Shown: positions 25,587-33,594 of the stretch, one piece after another
Position numbering within the stretch: position 1 is the first letter of the stretch
Layout of the letters: every line of letters begins with the position of its first letter
Source: Flavobacterium limi
Lineage (GTDB): Bacteria; Bacteroidota; Bacteroidia; Flavobacteriales; Flavobacteriaceae
NCBI RefSeq assembly: GCF_010645075.1
Contig: NZ_JAADZV010000005.1
Span: 248,001-312,000, forward strand
Direction: 5' to 3'
DNA: 64,000 nt
Made by a program: the position numbers and the translations under genes
The notes under the pieces: model-generated
Database searches by the model: none
What the model saw: only the letters and a program-made list of their open reading frames with translations
Told to the model about the DNA's origin: nothing

Positions 25587-26618
25587 ATGGAAGAAAATAA
25601 ACACGTAACAATATATGATATTGCTAAAAAGCTGAATTTAGCAACTTCAACGATTTCCAGGGCTTTACAGGATCATCACACGATTAGTGATAAAACCATA
25701 AAAAAAGTAAAAAAAACTGCTGAAGAAATGGGTTTTGTACCTAATACTCTGGCCGCAGGTTTACGTGGAAATAAGACCAAAACCATAGGTGTTTTGATTC
25801 CGACGGTTACACAGCCTTTCTTGTCTTCGTTGATTAGTGGCATCGAGATTGCAGCTCAAAAATCCGGTTATACGGTAATTATTATGCAGTCACATGACTC
25901 GTCAGAAGAAGAGGTGAATATGGCTAAATCCTTGTATAGTAATCGTGTGAGCGGTGTTATTTGCTCATTGGCTATGGAAACCAGGGATACATCACATTTT
26001 TTACAATTTTCAAACAATAATATTCCGCTTGTTTTTGTCGACAGGGTACCAAAAGATTTTAATACTTTCAGGGTTGTCATTGATAACTATTCAGCAGGCT
26101 ATAAAGCAACCAAACACCTTATAGAACAGGGTTGTCTCCGAATAGCACATTTAACAGCAGGATCTGAGTTTGGTAATTTATATAATGAAAGAAGAAGAGG
26201 TTACATCGAAGCCTTAAAAGATCATAATTTGCCTGTAGATGAAGAACTTATTGTGAATTTAAAATCAGTTACGTATGAAGATGGAGTAAAGGCTAGCAAT
26301 AAATTGTTTGATTTAAAGCCAGTTCCGGATGGTATATTTGCAGCTGGTGATATTATTGCCGTAAGTGCTGTTCAGACCGCAAAGAAAAGAGGAATAAAAG
26401 TTCCCGATGATGTTGCTGTTATTGGCTTTAATAATGACCCAATTTCTCAAATTATTGATCCGACTTTATCAACTATAACACATCCTGCAGAAAAAATGGG
26501 TAAGGCGGCTGCAGAAATCATTATTAAAAATCTAAAATCTTCTAAAAATGATGAGGTTAAAGAAATTACTTTTTTAAATACGGAGGTTTTGACAAGGGAG
26601 TCTTCGAATAGGAGGTAG
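25587..26618 (+). CDS. LacI family transcriptional regulator
   Basis: A 343-residue regulator. The N-terminal LacI HTH is textbook (VTIYDIAKKLNLATSTISRALQDHHTISDKT), with the hinge region NTLAAGLRGNKTKTIGVLIP, followed by the periplasmic-binding-protein-like sugar sensor (PFLSSLISGIE; GVICSLAMETRD; LVFVDRVPKDF; DGIFAAGDIIAVSAVQTAKKRGIKVPDDVAVIGFNNDPIS). It lies divergent to the polysaccharide deacetylase gene and has no sugar catabolic genes downstream, so its targets are either the divergent gene or distant. TATCTTTA at 25555-25562 resembles the TAnnTTTG box. Confidence 0.93.
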   Translation: MEENKHVTIYDIAKKLNLATSTISRALQDHHTISDKTIKKVKKTAEEMGFVPNTLAAGLRGNKTKTIGVLIPTVTQPFLSSLISGIEIAAQKSGYTVIIMQSHDSSEEEVNMAKSLYSNRVSGVICSLAMETRDTSHFLQFSNNNIPLVFVDRVPKDFNTFRVVIDNYSAGYKATKHLIEQGCLRIAHLTAGSEFGNLYNERRRGYIEALKDHNLPVDEELIVNLKSVTYEDGVKASNKLFDLKPVPDGIFAAGDIIAVSAVQTAKKRGIKVPDDVAVIGFNNDPISQIIDPTLSTITHPAEKMGKAAAEIIIKNLKSSKNDEVKEITFLNTEVLTRESSNRR

Positions 26619-26649
26619 TTATACAAGATTCCAAAAAAATCACGACAAT

Positions 26650-26679
26650 TTGAAAAGTTACCATTTTTTGGTAACTTAG
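26650..26679 (+). promoter_or_regulatory. parDE promoter with embedded 9-bp palindromic operator
   Basis: TTG at 26650-26652 and TAACTTAG at 26672-26679 are separated by 19 bp, matching the Bacteroidota pattern TTG-N19-TAnnTTTG with one mismatch. The perfect palindrome AAGTTACCA-N5-TGGTAACTT at 26655-26677 fills the spacer and overlaps the -7 box, as expected for an autoregulated toxin-antitoxin operon. The predicted transcript would start only a few bases before the parD ATG. Confidence 0.65.
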
Positions 26680-26691
26680 CTAAAAAAAATT

Positions 26692-26943
26692 ATGGGACGA
26701 AATACTTCTATATCGCTTGGTGATCATTTCGAGAGTTTTATTGAAAATAGTGTTAATGATGGAAGATTCAATAACGCAAGTGAAGTTGTCAGAGCGGGCC
26801 TTCGTCTTTTAGAAGATGAAGAAAATAAGATAATTGCTTTAAGAAAAGCAATAAATGAAGGAATTGATAGTGGACGTGCAGTAGATTTTGATGCTAAAAA
26901 GTATCTTGAAGTTCTAAAAGCAAGAAAAAAATCAAATGGCTAA
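26692..26943 (+). CDS. parD: ParD-like type II antitoxin
   Basis: An 83-residue ribbon-helix-helix antitoxin. The N-terminal DNA-binding part (NTSISLGDHFESFIENSVNDGRFNNASEVVRAGLRLLEDEE) matches the ParD/CC2985 group; the C-terminal tail (ALRKAINEGIDSGRAVDFDAKKYLEVLKAR) is the toxin-wrapping segment. It should bind ParE and repress its own promoter, in line with the palindrome just upstream. Its end overlaps the parE start by 8 bp, which is typical of coupled translation. Since the toxin is frameshifted, the antitoxin may now be without its full partner. Confidence 0.9.
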   Translation: MGRNTSISLGDHFESFIENSVNDGRFNNASEVVRAGLRLLEDEENKIIALRKAINEGIDSGRAVDFDAKKYLEVLKARKKSNG

Positions 26944-27228
26944 ATATTATTTAACCAACAAAGCTGTTGATGATTTATCTGAAATTTGGGATTATACAAT
27001 TGAAACCTGGTCTGAAATGCAAGCTGAAAAGTATTATGGTTTGATTTTATCAACATGTGACGATTTGGCAAATAATCCAGAACTTGGAAGAAACTATGAT
27101 ATAATTACTAAAGGAATATTGGGTTTTAAATCAGGCGAGCATATTATCTTTTACACAATTATATCAAAGACGAAATAGAAGTCGAAAGAATTCTTCACGG
27201 AATGATGGATTTGAAAGGCAAACTATAA
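26936..27228 (+). pseudogene. parE: ParE/RelE-superfamily toxin gene with a 3' frameshift
   Basis: The open frame yields 80 residues (26936-27178) from MAKYYLTNKAVDDLSEIWDYT to GEHIIFYTIISKTK and stops. The next frame continues without a break as EIEVERILHGMMDLKGKL to TAA at 27226-27228, which is the usual ParE C-terminus (the IEVERILHG type motif). Adding one G at about 27171-27173 (ACGAAATA to ACGGAAATA) restores a 97-residue protein, the normal length. The lost part contains a beta strand of the toxin core, so the product is probably inactive or unstable. Either a detoxifying mutation or a sequencing error explains this. Confidence 0.82.
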
Positions 27229-27255
27229 ATAACCTATAAAAGCGGTTAAATAGAA

Positions 27256-28260
27256 TCAAAATTTAGCTTTAAACTTAGAAATCTTAAAATTCTTAGACTT
27301 AATTACCTTTCCATTATCAGTAATCATGACAGAACTGTATTCCGGAAATTTTTGCAGTAAAAGCAAACCTTCTTCTTTACCTAAAACCATAATAGAAGTG
27401 CTTAATCCATTTGCAGTTTCGGCATTTGGACCAAAAACAGTCACGCTGCACAAACCTGTAGCAGGATAACCGGTTGCCGGATTTATAATGTGAGAATATC
27501 GTTTACCGCTAAAAACAACATATTTTTCATAATTGCCTGATGTGGTAACAGCACCCTGATTCAACGGAACAACTGCCAGCAATTTTTCAGGCTTAAACGG
27601 ATTCGTCATTCCGATTTTCCAGTCTTCTCCATTAGGTTGTTTTCCCCAGGTACTCATATCGCCGGATCCGTTTATGATTCCGGCTTTTATGCCTTTTGCG
27701 AGCATCATGGTTCTGCATTTATCGGTTGCGTATCCTTCGCCTAATGCACCAAAACCAATCTTCATTCCTTTTAACTTTAAGAAAATTGTCGATTGAACGC
27801 TGTCTAAAACAATATTTTTATAACCTACTTTCTCAACCGATTTTTTTATGGCTTCCGCCGAAGGCATTTCGGTCATCGAACCGTCAAATTTCCAAACCCG
27901 GTCTAAAGCAGCAAAACTAATGTCAAAACCACCGTTTGTAATTTCAGAGAACCGAATGGCTCTTTGTGTCAATTCAAAAACCTCACGATCTACTTTTATA
28001 GGCTTGATTCCTGCATTCTGATTCACTTCAGAAACCTGTGAATCCGGTTTCCAGTCTGAAATAAGACTTTCGATACGGCTGATTTCTGCAATTACCTCGT
28101 TTATATTTTGTTCAGCCGTTAGCGAATCCTGAGCTACAATGCTAATATCAAAACGACCTCCCATAAGCAAAGTAGTTCTTTTTCGCAATACCTGCGAATG
28201 CCCGGAAAAGCTCCAGAAAAGTATAAAAAGAAATAAAATTTTACAATAAGAGAATTTCAT
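27256..28260 (-). CDS. apbE: FAD:protein FMN transferase (ApbE family)
   Basis: A 334-residue exported flavin transferase. ApbE attaches FMN from FAD to a Thr or Ser of target proteins outside the cytoplasm. A signal peptide (ILFLFILFWSFSGHSQ) is followed by the ApbE core: TTLLMGGRFDISI, SEVNQNAGIKPIKVD, GGFDISFAALDRVW, GFGALGEGYATDKC, GIINGSGDMSTWG, AVTTSGNYEKY and HIINPATGYPA. Asp and Ala/Gly residues of the metal and FAD sites are present. ATG at 28284 would overlap the upstream gene, so 28260 is preferred. It is the last gene of a four-gene operon (ankyrin, DUF2271, PepSY reductase, ApbE); its likely target is the DUF2271 protein of the same operon. Confidence 0.93.
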   Translation of the reverse strand: MKFSYCKILFLFILFWSFSGHSQVLRKRTTLLMGGRFDISIVAQDSLTAEQNINEVIAEISRIESLISDWKPDSQVSEVNQNAGIKPIKVDREVFELTQRAIRFSEITNGGFDISFAALDRVWKFDGSMTEMPSAEAIKKSVEKVGYKNIVLDSVQSTIFLKLKGMKIGFGALGEGYATDKCRTMMLAKGIKAGIINGSGDMSTWGKQPNGEDWKIGMTNPFKPEKLLAVVPLNQGAVTTSGNYEKYVVFSGKRYSHIINPATGYPATGLCSVTVFGPNAETANGLSTSIMVLGKEEGLLLLQKFPEYSSVMITDNGKVIKSKNFKISKFKAKF

Positions 28261-28274
28261 TCGACATAAAATTA

Positions 28275-30458
28275 TTAATAGCAATCAGTTAATAATTGTC
28301 CATTTTTCTTATAATCATAAAGATTTTTAATACTGTTTACCAGACATAATTCGTTCAGAATTGTTTCAACATCTTTTTGCATGGCAAGCGAACCGCAAAT
28401 CATAATAATACCGCCTTGTTGTAATAAATCAATAAAAAAAGCTGTATCACGTTTTATTAAATCCATCACGTAAATATGTTCGGCTTCACGCGAAAGAGCC
28501 AGATGAAAACTTGTAAGCTTTTGTTTCTGAATCATTTCGTGTGAAAACTTTTTATAACCGATAACGGTTTCAGTTTCCATTCTAAAACCACAGTACAAAT
28601 GGGTTTCTGTTTTTTTCTTGTTTTGCTCAATCATGCCAAGAAAAGGAGCAATTCCGGTTCCGTTTGAAATCATAACCACTTTTGAGGCTTTGGAAGGAAA
28701 ATGAAAATCCTTGTTGTTTATGATTCGGGCTTTAATAGTATTTCCGGCTTCAAGATTATTTAAAAATCCCGAACCCAATCCGTGAGGATGCAGTTTTACA
28801 ACCAATTGAATGTTACCGGAATGATTTCCGATAGAGTAGAGGCGTTCGCGGGAATCGTTAGCCGGATAAATCGCAAGCAAATCTCCCGAACTGAATTTAG
28901 CCCTCATGTTGGCACGTAGGGTCAGGATAAAAGTATGTTCAGCTTCAGAAATCGCTGTTTTGTCTAAAACCATCAGTTTTTGAAGTCCTTTTGGAACGTG
29001 ATTATATAAAGATGGGGTAGTGGCTAAAGGAATTCCGGTTTTTTTGCTCCACAATTTCACCCAGTTTACAAACTCAACTGCCGATTTATCATTTACGGTC
29101 TGCAGTTCCAGAAAACGTTCTGTCCAGTTTTGATGTTCTAACAGTTGATCAATTTCAACTGCAAACCGGCAAAAATCAGGATACGATTCTGAACCAAAAC
29201 CAACTACCGAAAAGCTGATTTTCTGTTGTTGATTCTGCTTATGTAAAAGCGATTTAAATTGCGTTCCGTTTGAAGGTGCATCTCCCAAACCGTGTGTCGA
29301 AGAAAAGACAATAATATGTTCTGCTTTTGGGTAAACAGTAAAGCTGTTTAATTCAGTTATAAAAGTTTTGTGTCCCTGATTAATTAACTGTTTTAAAATT
29401 GCATTGGCAAATCTTAAAGAACTTCCGTTTTCAGAACCTACTAACAGAATAATACTGCTTTCATTGGCTTTAAACTTGTTTTTTATTCGGCTGGATCGTC
29501 TTTTTAAGGTAATCGCAAAACCCGAATAAATAAAGAAAAGGATATTGATACAGGCTAAAGCCAAAATAATAGCCCAGACTGCATTAATTCTTCCTGTATG
29601 AAGATCAAGACTTAACGCAGATAACTGAACAGTGAAAGGAGAGTTTTTTTGTGAAATAACTGTACCATTCACCTGATTGACTTCAATCTCGCGGTCTTTT
29701 AATTCAATAATGTAATATTCTTCAGGATCATCTGTAAAAGGGAATTCGATTTTTTTTACGTCAGAAAGGAGTGTACTTTTAAAGATGGAATTTTTTTTAG
29801 CTTCTGCCGAAAGTTCTGTTTTTACAGGTTTAGCTTTTTCATCACCCATAAAAAAGTTGAATCTTTCGAGCGATAAATACGTTCCGGTAAGCGCAATAAT
29901 CAAAATCGGAATTAAAGCCAGACGTCCTAAAACAACATGGTAATATTGGGCAAAATATTCCTTGATGACTTTAGAAAAGAAATTTCGGATTCCGCATTGT
30001 CTTTTTAAGACAAGCACGAAACCCGAAATTGCTATTAGTACTAAACAAAAAGAGATTACGCCCACAAAAAATCGTCCTGCATCATGAAGAAACAAAGAGC
30101 GGTGAAAACCCGTAATCCATTGAATAAATTCGTTTTTTTTAACTGGTGTTCCTAAAGTTTTACCGGTTTTAGGATCAATATAGGCATTGATGTCATTTCC
30201 GTCTTCATCAATTGCCTGTAAGGTTACAAACTGATTATAATCGACACTTAATTCTGTAATTTCTGGATACGCCTTTTTTAATATTGGCAGTGTTTCGCCT
30301 AAAGTTATCTGATCAAAATTGGCTGTTTTGTACGGCAAAGTTTTTTCCTGTGCCGCATCGACTGCCAGAATTATTCCGGTTACCGAAGCCAAAATTAAAA
30401 ATACTGAAGAAAATAAGGCCAAAGCCAGATGCGCGTAACGCCAGAAAGAAAGAGTCAT
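28275..30458 (-). CDS. PepSY-TM transmembrane reductase fused to flavodoxin and ferredoxin-NADP reductase domains
   Basis: A 727-residue inner-membrane electron-transfer protein. Four helices (about 7-33, 125-150, 172-196 and 297-320) and two extracytosolic PepSY-like stretches form the PepSY-TM part, with His residues near helix ends (for example RYAHLALALF, WITGFHRSLFLHD) that may hold heme. A cytoplasmic flavodoxin domain (about 333-470; LLVGSENGSSLRFANAI, FSSTHGLGDAPSNG) and an FNR domain follow (RLYSIGNHSG for FAD; ISNGTGIAPFLGMIEQ and YCGFRMETE for NADPH; ICGSLAMQKDV; aromatic C-terminus). It should carry electrons from NADPH across the membrane. It lies 27 bp after the DUF2271 gene and overlaps neither neighbour. 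Iron-siderophore reduction is an alternative role. Confidence 0.9.
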   Translation of the reverse strand: MTLSFWRYAHLALALFSSVFLILASVTGIILAVDAAQEKTLPYKTANFDQITLGETLPILKKAYPEITELSVDYNQFVTLQAIDEDGNDINAYIDPKTGKTLGTPVKKNEFIQWITGFHRSLFLHDAGRFFVGVISFCLVLIAISGFVLVLKRQCGIRNFFSKVIKEYFAQYYHVVLGRLALIPILIIALTGTYLSLERFNFFMGDEKAKPVKTELSAEAKKNSIFKSTLLSDVKKIEFPFTDDPEEYYIIELKDREIEVNQVNGTVISQKNSPFTVQLSALSLDLHTGRINAVWAIILALACINILFFIYSGFAITLKRRSSRIKNKFKANESSIILLVGSENGSSLRFANAILKQLINQGHKTFITELNSFTVYPKAEHIIVFSSTHGLGDAPSNGTQFKSLLHKQNQQQKISFSVVGFGSESYPDFCRFAVEIDQLLEHQNWTERFLELQTVNDKSAVEFVNWVKLWSKKTGIPLATTPSLYNHVPKGLQKLMVLDKTAISEAEHTFILTLRANMRAKFSSGDLLAIYPANDSRERLYSIGNHSGNIQLVVKLHPHGLGSGFLNNLEAGNTIKARIINNKDFHFPSKASKVVMISNGTGIAPFLGMIEQNKKKTETHLYCGFRMETETVIGYKKFSHEMIQKQKLTSFHLALSREAEHIYVMDLIKRDTAFFIDLLQQGGIIMICGSLAMQKDVETILNELCLVNSIKNLYDYKKNGQLLTDCY

Positions 30459-30485
30459 TGAGTGGTATTCTAAAATGTAATCGTA

Positions 30486-30968
30486 TTATATTTTGTTAAG
30501 TCTTACGTATCTGATGTATCCTTTGCCATCTGTTTTTGCGGCAAGCCCTTCAGTTGTAAGCGGAATTTCAAGATCGTTTACATAATATTTCTGATCTTCA
30601 ACAGCCGATTCAAAACGTAATTTGTATCCTTTATTTATTTTAGCATTATCAATTTCAATTGTAGTGATACTGCGGTCTCCACCTGTGACAGATGCTCCGG
30701 TTTTGGCGCTGATATCTTCTGTTTTTTTAGCGTAAAATTTGTTCCATTCTTTTAAAGAACTGTACCATTTTTTGTCGTCGCCCATCACATAAAGTGTTTT
30801 TTCATATTCTCCTTTAGCATTGATAAGTGATACTACCACATAAGCACCTTCTCCCATGTAGTTTGACATTTGCAGCATACATTTGTATTTGCTTGATTGT
30901 GCATTTATATTAAAAGAAACAAGGCATATAAGGGCGGCCGTTAGAGCAGTTTTAAGAATAGATTTCAT
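30486..30968 (-). CDS. DUF2271 family exported protein with a candidate flavinylation motif
   Basis: A 160-residue periplasmic protein with signal peptide LTAALICLVSFNINAQ. The body matches DUF2271 (YMGEGAYVVVSLINAKGEYEKTLYVMGDDKKWYSSLKEWNKF; GGDRSITTIEID; KGYKLRFESAVEDQKYYVNDLEIPL; GYIRYVRL). Residues 90-95 read TGASVT, close to the S/TGAT-x-T type sites that ApbE modifies in NqrC and RnfG, so Thr95 is a candidate FMN anchor. DUF2271 genes are known to travel with PepSY and ApbE genes in flavin-based extracytosolic electron transfer clusters. Here it stands between the ankyrin gene (58 bp) and the PepSY reductase (27 bp). Confidence 0.85.
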   Translation of the reverse strand: MKSILKTALTAALICLVSFNINAQSSKYKCMLQMSNYMGEGAYVVVSLINAKGEYEKTLYVMGDDKKWYSSLKEWNKFYAKKTEDISAKTGASVTGGDRSITTIEIDNAKINKGYKLRFESAVEDQKYYVNDLEIPLTTEGLAAKTDGKGYIRYVRLNKI

Positions 30969-31026
30969 TTGAAATTGATTTGTTTTATTGGAATTGAAAT
31001 TTAAAAAATTGAAATTGTATGATGGT

Positions 31027-32535
31027 TTACTTTAAAAAATCAACAGAAACATTGCTTTTAGTAAGCGATTCGTTTTCTTTGGCTAAAGCATAAGCACTTT
31101 CATCGAATTCAGTTGTTACTTCTTTTTTGGCACCAACAGAAATAAGGTATTTTAAGATAGTATCATCTTTGGCAACCATTGCTGCTTTATGCAAAGTTGT
31201 TAAACCATCTTTGTTTTTGGCGTTGATGTCAATATTTAAATCTGCAATTTTTTTCAGTAAAGCTAAATCGTTTTTAATAACAGCTATATGATATAATGTA
31301 TTTCCGTCTTTTTGTGGAGTTGCCAGATTTAATCCTTTATCCTGTACTAATTTTATTTTGGCAGCAAACGGATCTTGTTTTGCATTAGCGTTATCGCCGC
31401 CTCGTCCCATCATTTGAGGGCGATAAGATTGTACGAGATAAACACCTAAATTGTTACCGTCTTTGTCTTTTACATTTATATCGGCACCTTTAGCTAAAAG
31501 CAAACTTACTGCTTCCGGAGATCCTGATCTCACTGCATTTGTCAATGCAGATTCGCCTTTTAAATTTTGAGCATTTACATTTTTTGAAGTAGGAAGCAAA
31601 AATTCTAAAACAGAAGTTTCTCTGGCAGCTGAGGCTACCATTAATGGCGTATTTCCTTCTTTATCAGCTTTATTTGCATCTACGCCTTTGATTATAAAAT
31701 ATTTGATGATTTCTGTTTGGTTTGGTTTACCTGCCAAAATGTGCAGTACATTTTGTCCCGATTTGTTAAGTGCAGTTGGTTTAATTTTAACTTCTTCAAT
31801 CAGATATTTATAGGTTTCTATTGTATTACTTTCTCTGCGGCTCCCTTGTGCAGCAGTAAAAAGTGCATTGTCGTTTGGTTTAACTCCTTTTTCAATAAGT
31901 TTTTTCAAAAGCGGAATATTTCCGGATCTTGCTGCGTATGTAAAAGCGGTATTTCCGTCATTGTCTACATCTTTTAAAGACATTCCTTTTGTAGTAAAAT
32001 AATCGGCAGCTTTTAATTCTTTATCCGATGAAATGGCTAATAACAATAAGTTGGCACCGTTTTGGTATTTTTTCTTAGGATCTATTCCAGCTTTGAAAAA
32101 AGCTTCATAGATTTCGGAGTTGTTCTGACCACTGCTGGCTGCTGCCGTAATAGGAAAACTTCCATGGCTGTCTTCTAAATTTATATCTGAACCTTTTGCA
32201 ATCAGGTATTTTACAATTTCAGCATTTCCTTTTCCTGCAGCCCAATGAAGGTAAATTCGGTTATCGTGTGTTGGTTTGTTTACCTCATTGCCCGGTTGTT
32301 CCAATAAGAATTTTATCGTTTCTGTTGGAGCATCATTATTAATTGCCATTACAACAACATCAAAAGCATTTGCTGTAGCTGCTGAAGGATTATTGCCCTT
32401 TGCTATTTCAGCTTTAATAGTTTCGACATTAGGAGCTGTTTTCCAGAAAGACTGGTCTAATAAAGTATTTTTTTGCTGGGCATTAACAAATAATGAGATA
32501 GTTAAAGCAAAAGAAACAAGTAAATTATTTTTCAT
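31027..32535 (-). CDS. Exported ankyrin-repeat protein
   Basis: A 502-residue protein with a Sec signal peptide (LLVSFALTISLFVNAQQ), so it works outside the cytoplasm. From about residue 60 to 490 it consists of some twelve ankyrin repeats. Clear units include HDNRIYLHWAAGKGNAEIVKYLIAKG, DNDGNTAFTYAARSGNIPLLKKLIEKG, DKEGNTPLMVASAARETSVLEFLL, LKGESALTNAVRSGSPEAVSLLLAKG and NKDGLTTLHKAAMVAKDDTILKYLISVG. No catalytic domain is attached. It is the first gene of the operon with DUF2271, the PepSY reductase and ApbE, so a scaffolding role for that redox module is likely, although this is inference. A palindrome overlapping a TACTTTTG promoter box precedes it. Confidence 0.93.
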   Translation of the reverse strand: MKNNLLVSFALTISLFVNAQQKNTLLDQSFWKTAPNVETIKAEIAKGNNPSAATANAFDVVVMAINNDAPTETIKFLLEQPGNEVNKPTHDNRIYLHWAAGKGNAEIVKYLIAKGSDINLEDSHGSFPITAAASSGQNNSEIYEAFFKAGIDPKKKYQNGANLLLLAISSDKELKAADYFTTKGMSLKDVDNDGNTAFTYAARSGNIPLLKKLIEKGVKPNDNALFTAAQGSRRESNTIETYKYLIEEVKIKPTALNKSGQNVLHILAGKPNQTEIIKYFIIKGVDANKADKEGNTPLMVASAARETSVLEFLLPTSKNVNAQNLKGESALTNAVRSGSPEAVSLLLAKGADINVKDKDGNNLGVYLVQSYRPQMMGRGGDNANAKQDPFAAKIKLVQDKGLNLATPQKDGNTLYHIAVIKNDLALLKKIADLNIDINAKNKDGLTTLHKAAMVAKDDTILKYLISVGAKKEVTTEFDESAYALAKENESLTKSNVSVDFLK

Positions 32536-32558
32536 AAAAATGTTAAATAAGTTTTTGG

Positions 32559-32585
32559 CAAAAGTATCAAATGATTATTTGATAC
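32559..32585 (-). promoter_or_regulatory. Promoter box and palindrome upstream of the ankyrin-ApbE operon
   Basis: On the minus strand TACTTTTG (32566-32559) matches the TAnnTTTG box and lies 24 bp before the ATG at 32535. It overlaps one arm of a perfect 9-bp inverted repeat, GTATCAAAT-N4-ATTTGATAC (32564-32585). A dimeric regulator binding here would cover the promoter. No clear TTG box is seen at the usual distance upstream, which hints at activator dependence. Confidence 0.5.
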
Positions 32586-33036
32586 CTTAAAATCCAAAAG
32601 GTTTAAAATTGGCTTATTTTTTTAATTATTTAGAATAAATAAAAATAACGCAAATATAAAAATAAATGTTAGAATACCAATGTTTATTTGATTTTAAGAA
32701 AGTTTTTAGTGTAAGTCAAGTGATAGGTAGATATTACAATTTTAATTAAATGAACTAACAAAAGATAGTTTTTGTAAAATAGAAAGCCATCTCTTTTAGA
32801 AATGGCTTTTTTTTTAATGTCAAGATGTTAAAAATGCCTGAAATAAAGAAGAGAATGTCTGTGGAATTAGGCAAGTGCTTAAATAATTGTACCCTGTTTT
32901 TTCTCCATCTGGCAGCTAAGTTGAGATCCGTAGTATGGAATGTATATATGAACATAAATAAATTTTTCCATACATATTTTGGATTTAAATCCAACTCTGA
33001 TTGTTTACATTTTCTGTAATTTATATGGAAGGCTTA
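32586..33036. other. Intergenic stretch with one stem-loop and no convincing gene
   Basis: About 450 bases between the ankyrin and Imm11-like genes, which are both read leftward. AAAGCCAT (32783-32790) pairs with ATGGCTTT (32802-32809) and is followed on the plus strand by nine T residues, a terminator-like hairpin without an obvious plus-strand gene before it; it could end the Imm11-like transcript from the other side. A 79-residue minus-strand frame at 32755-32994 ends inside this hairpin and contains LPNSTDILFFISGIF, faintly like SirB2-type membrane proteins. I treat it as chance or a decayed relic. Confidence 0.5.
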
Positions 33037-33594
33037 TTATCCCCAGCCATCATACCTTTCTGTAGGCAGCATAAGTACTCCCGGAGGATTAAATACCAGT
33101 AGTTTTTCTCTAAGCCATTCATCAATAATGATAAGAGTTGGAGCCTCTGCAAGCCTGAAAAGTCGTTGTCCCATAGTTTTTGCCGGGTCTATTTTGAAAG
33201 AGTACAGATTAGCACCCCAGCCACCATACCGTGGCTTCATTACACTTTCCTTTTCGTTTACAGCTTTTATCAGTCCTATAATATTAATCAATGAGTAAGC
33301 AATCTCAATTTCTCCTTCAGGATTTGTAAGTTCAACCGGGAAACTCTGGAAGTTATCGACTCCGAGCCGGATAAGTTCAGTAATAAAATATTTGTGAAAT
33401 AAGGTTACTATTCCATCAATAATGCAACCTCGGTAATCACTGCTTCGAGGTGATAGTGAAAGACAAATAGGGGTATTGGGTACAGGTAATTTTTTTCCGC
33501 CAACAAGAGCTATAGGATCAATATTTTCAGGACAACTTAAAAGTGAGGGTTGTTCTATTATCCTTGGATCCTGCTGAAGTATGTAATAGTTCAT
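33037..33594 (-). CDS. Imm11 (DUF1629)-like immunity family protein
   Basis: A 185-residue cytosolic protein without a signal peptide. It begins NYYILQQDPRI and ends GVLMLPTERYDGWG, a layout typical of the Imm11/DUF1629 (MXAN_0049) family, whose members are predicted to neutralise polymorphic toxins. Central stretches such as HKYFITELIRLGVDNFQSFPVEL and SLINIIGLIKAVNEKES also fit. No toxin, Rhs or T6SS gene is next to it, so it is an orphan. The flanking gaps are long (about 500 and 317 bp). Family assignment is from pattern recognition and moderately sure. Confidence 0.7.
   Translation of the reverse strand: MNYYILQQDPRIIEQPSLLSCPENIDPIALVGGKKLPVPNTPICLSLSPRSSDYRGCIIDGIVTLFHKYFITELIRLGVDNFQSFPVELTNPEGEIEIAYSLINIIGLIKAVNEKESVMKPRYGGWGANLYSFKIDPAKTMGQRLFRLAEAPTLIIIDEWLREKLLVFNPPGVLMLPTERYDGWG

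Noticed and set aside
32783..32815. Hairpin with T run taken as evidence for a plus-strand small RNA
   Set aside because: No promoter or conserved transcript body can be seen upstream on the plus strand; one hairpin alone is not enough.
32755..32994. 79-residue minus-strand frame with a faint SirB2-like segment
   Set aside because: It ends inside a terminator-like hairpin, its N-terminus has no family likeness and only one short stretch (LPNSTDILFFISGIF) looks familiar. Reported only in the intergenic entry.
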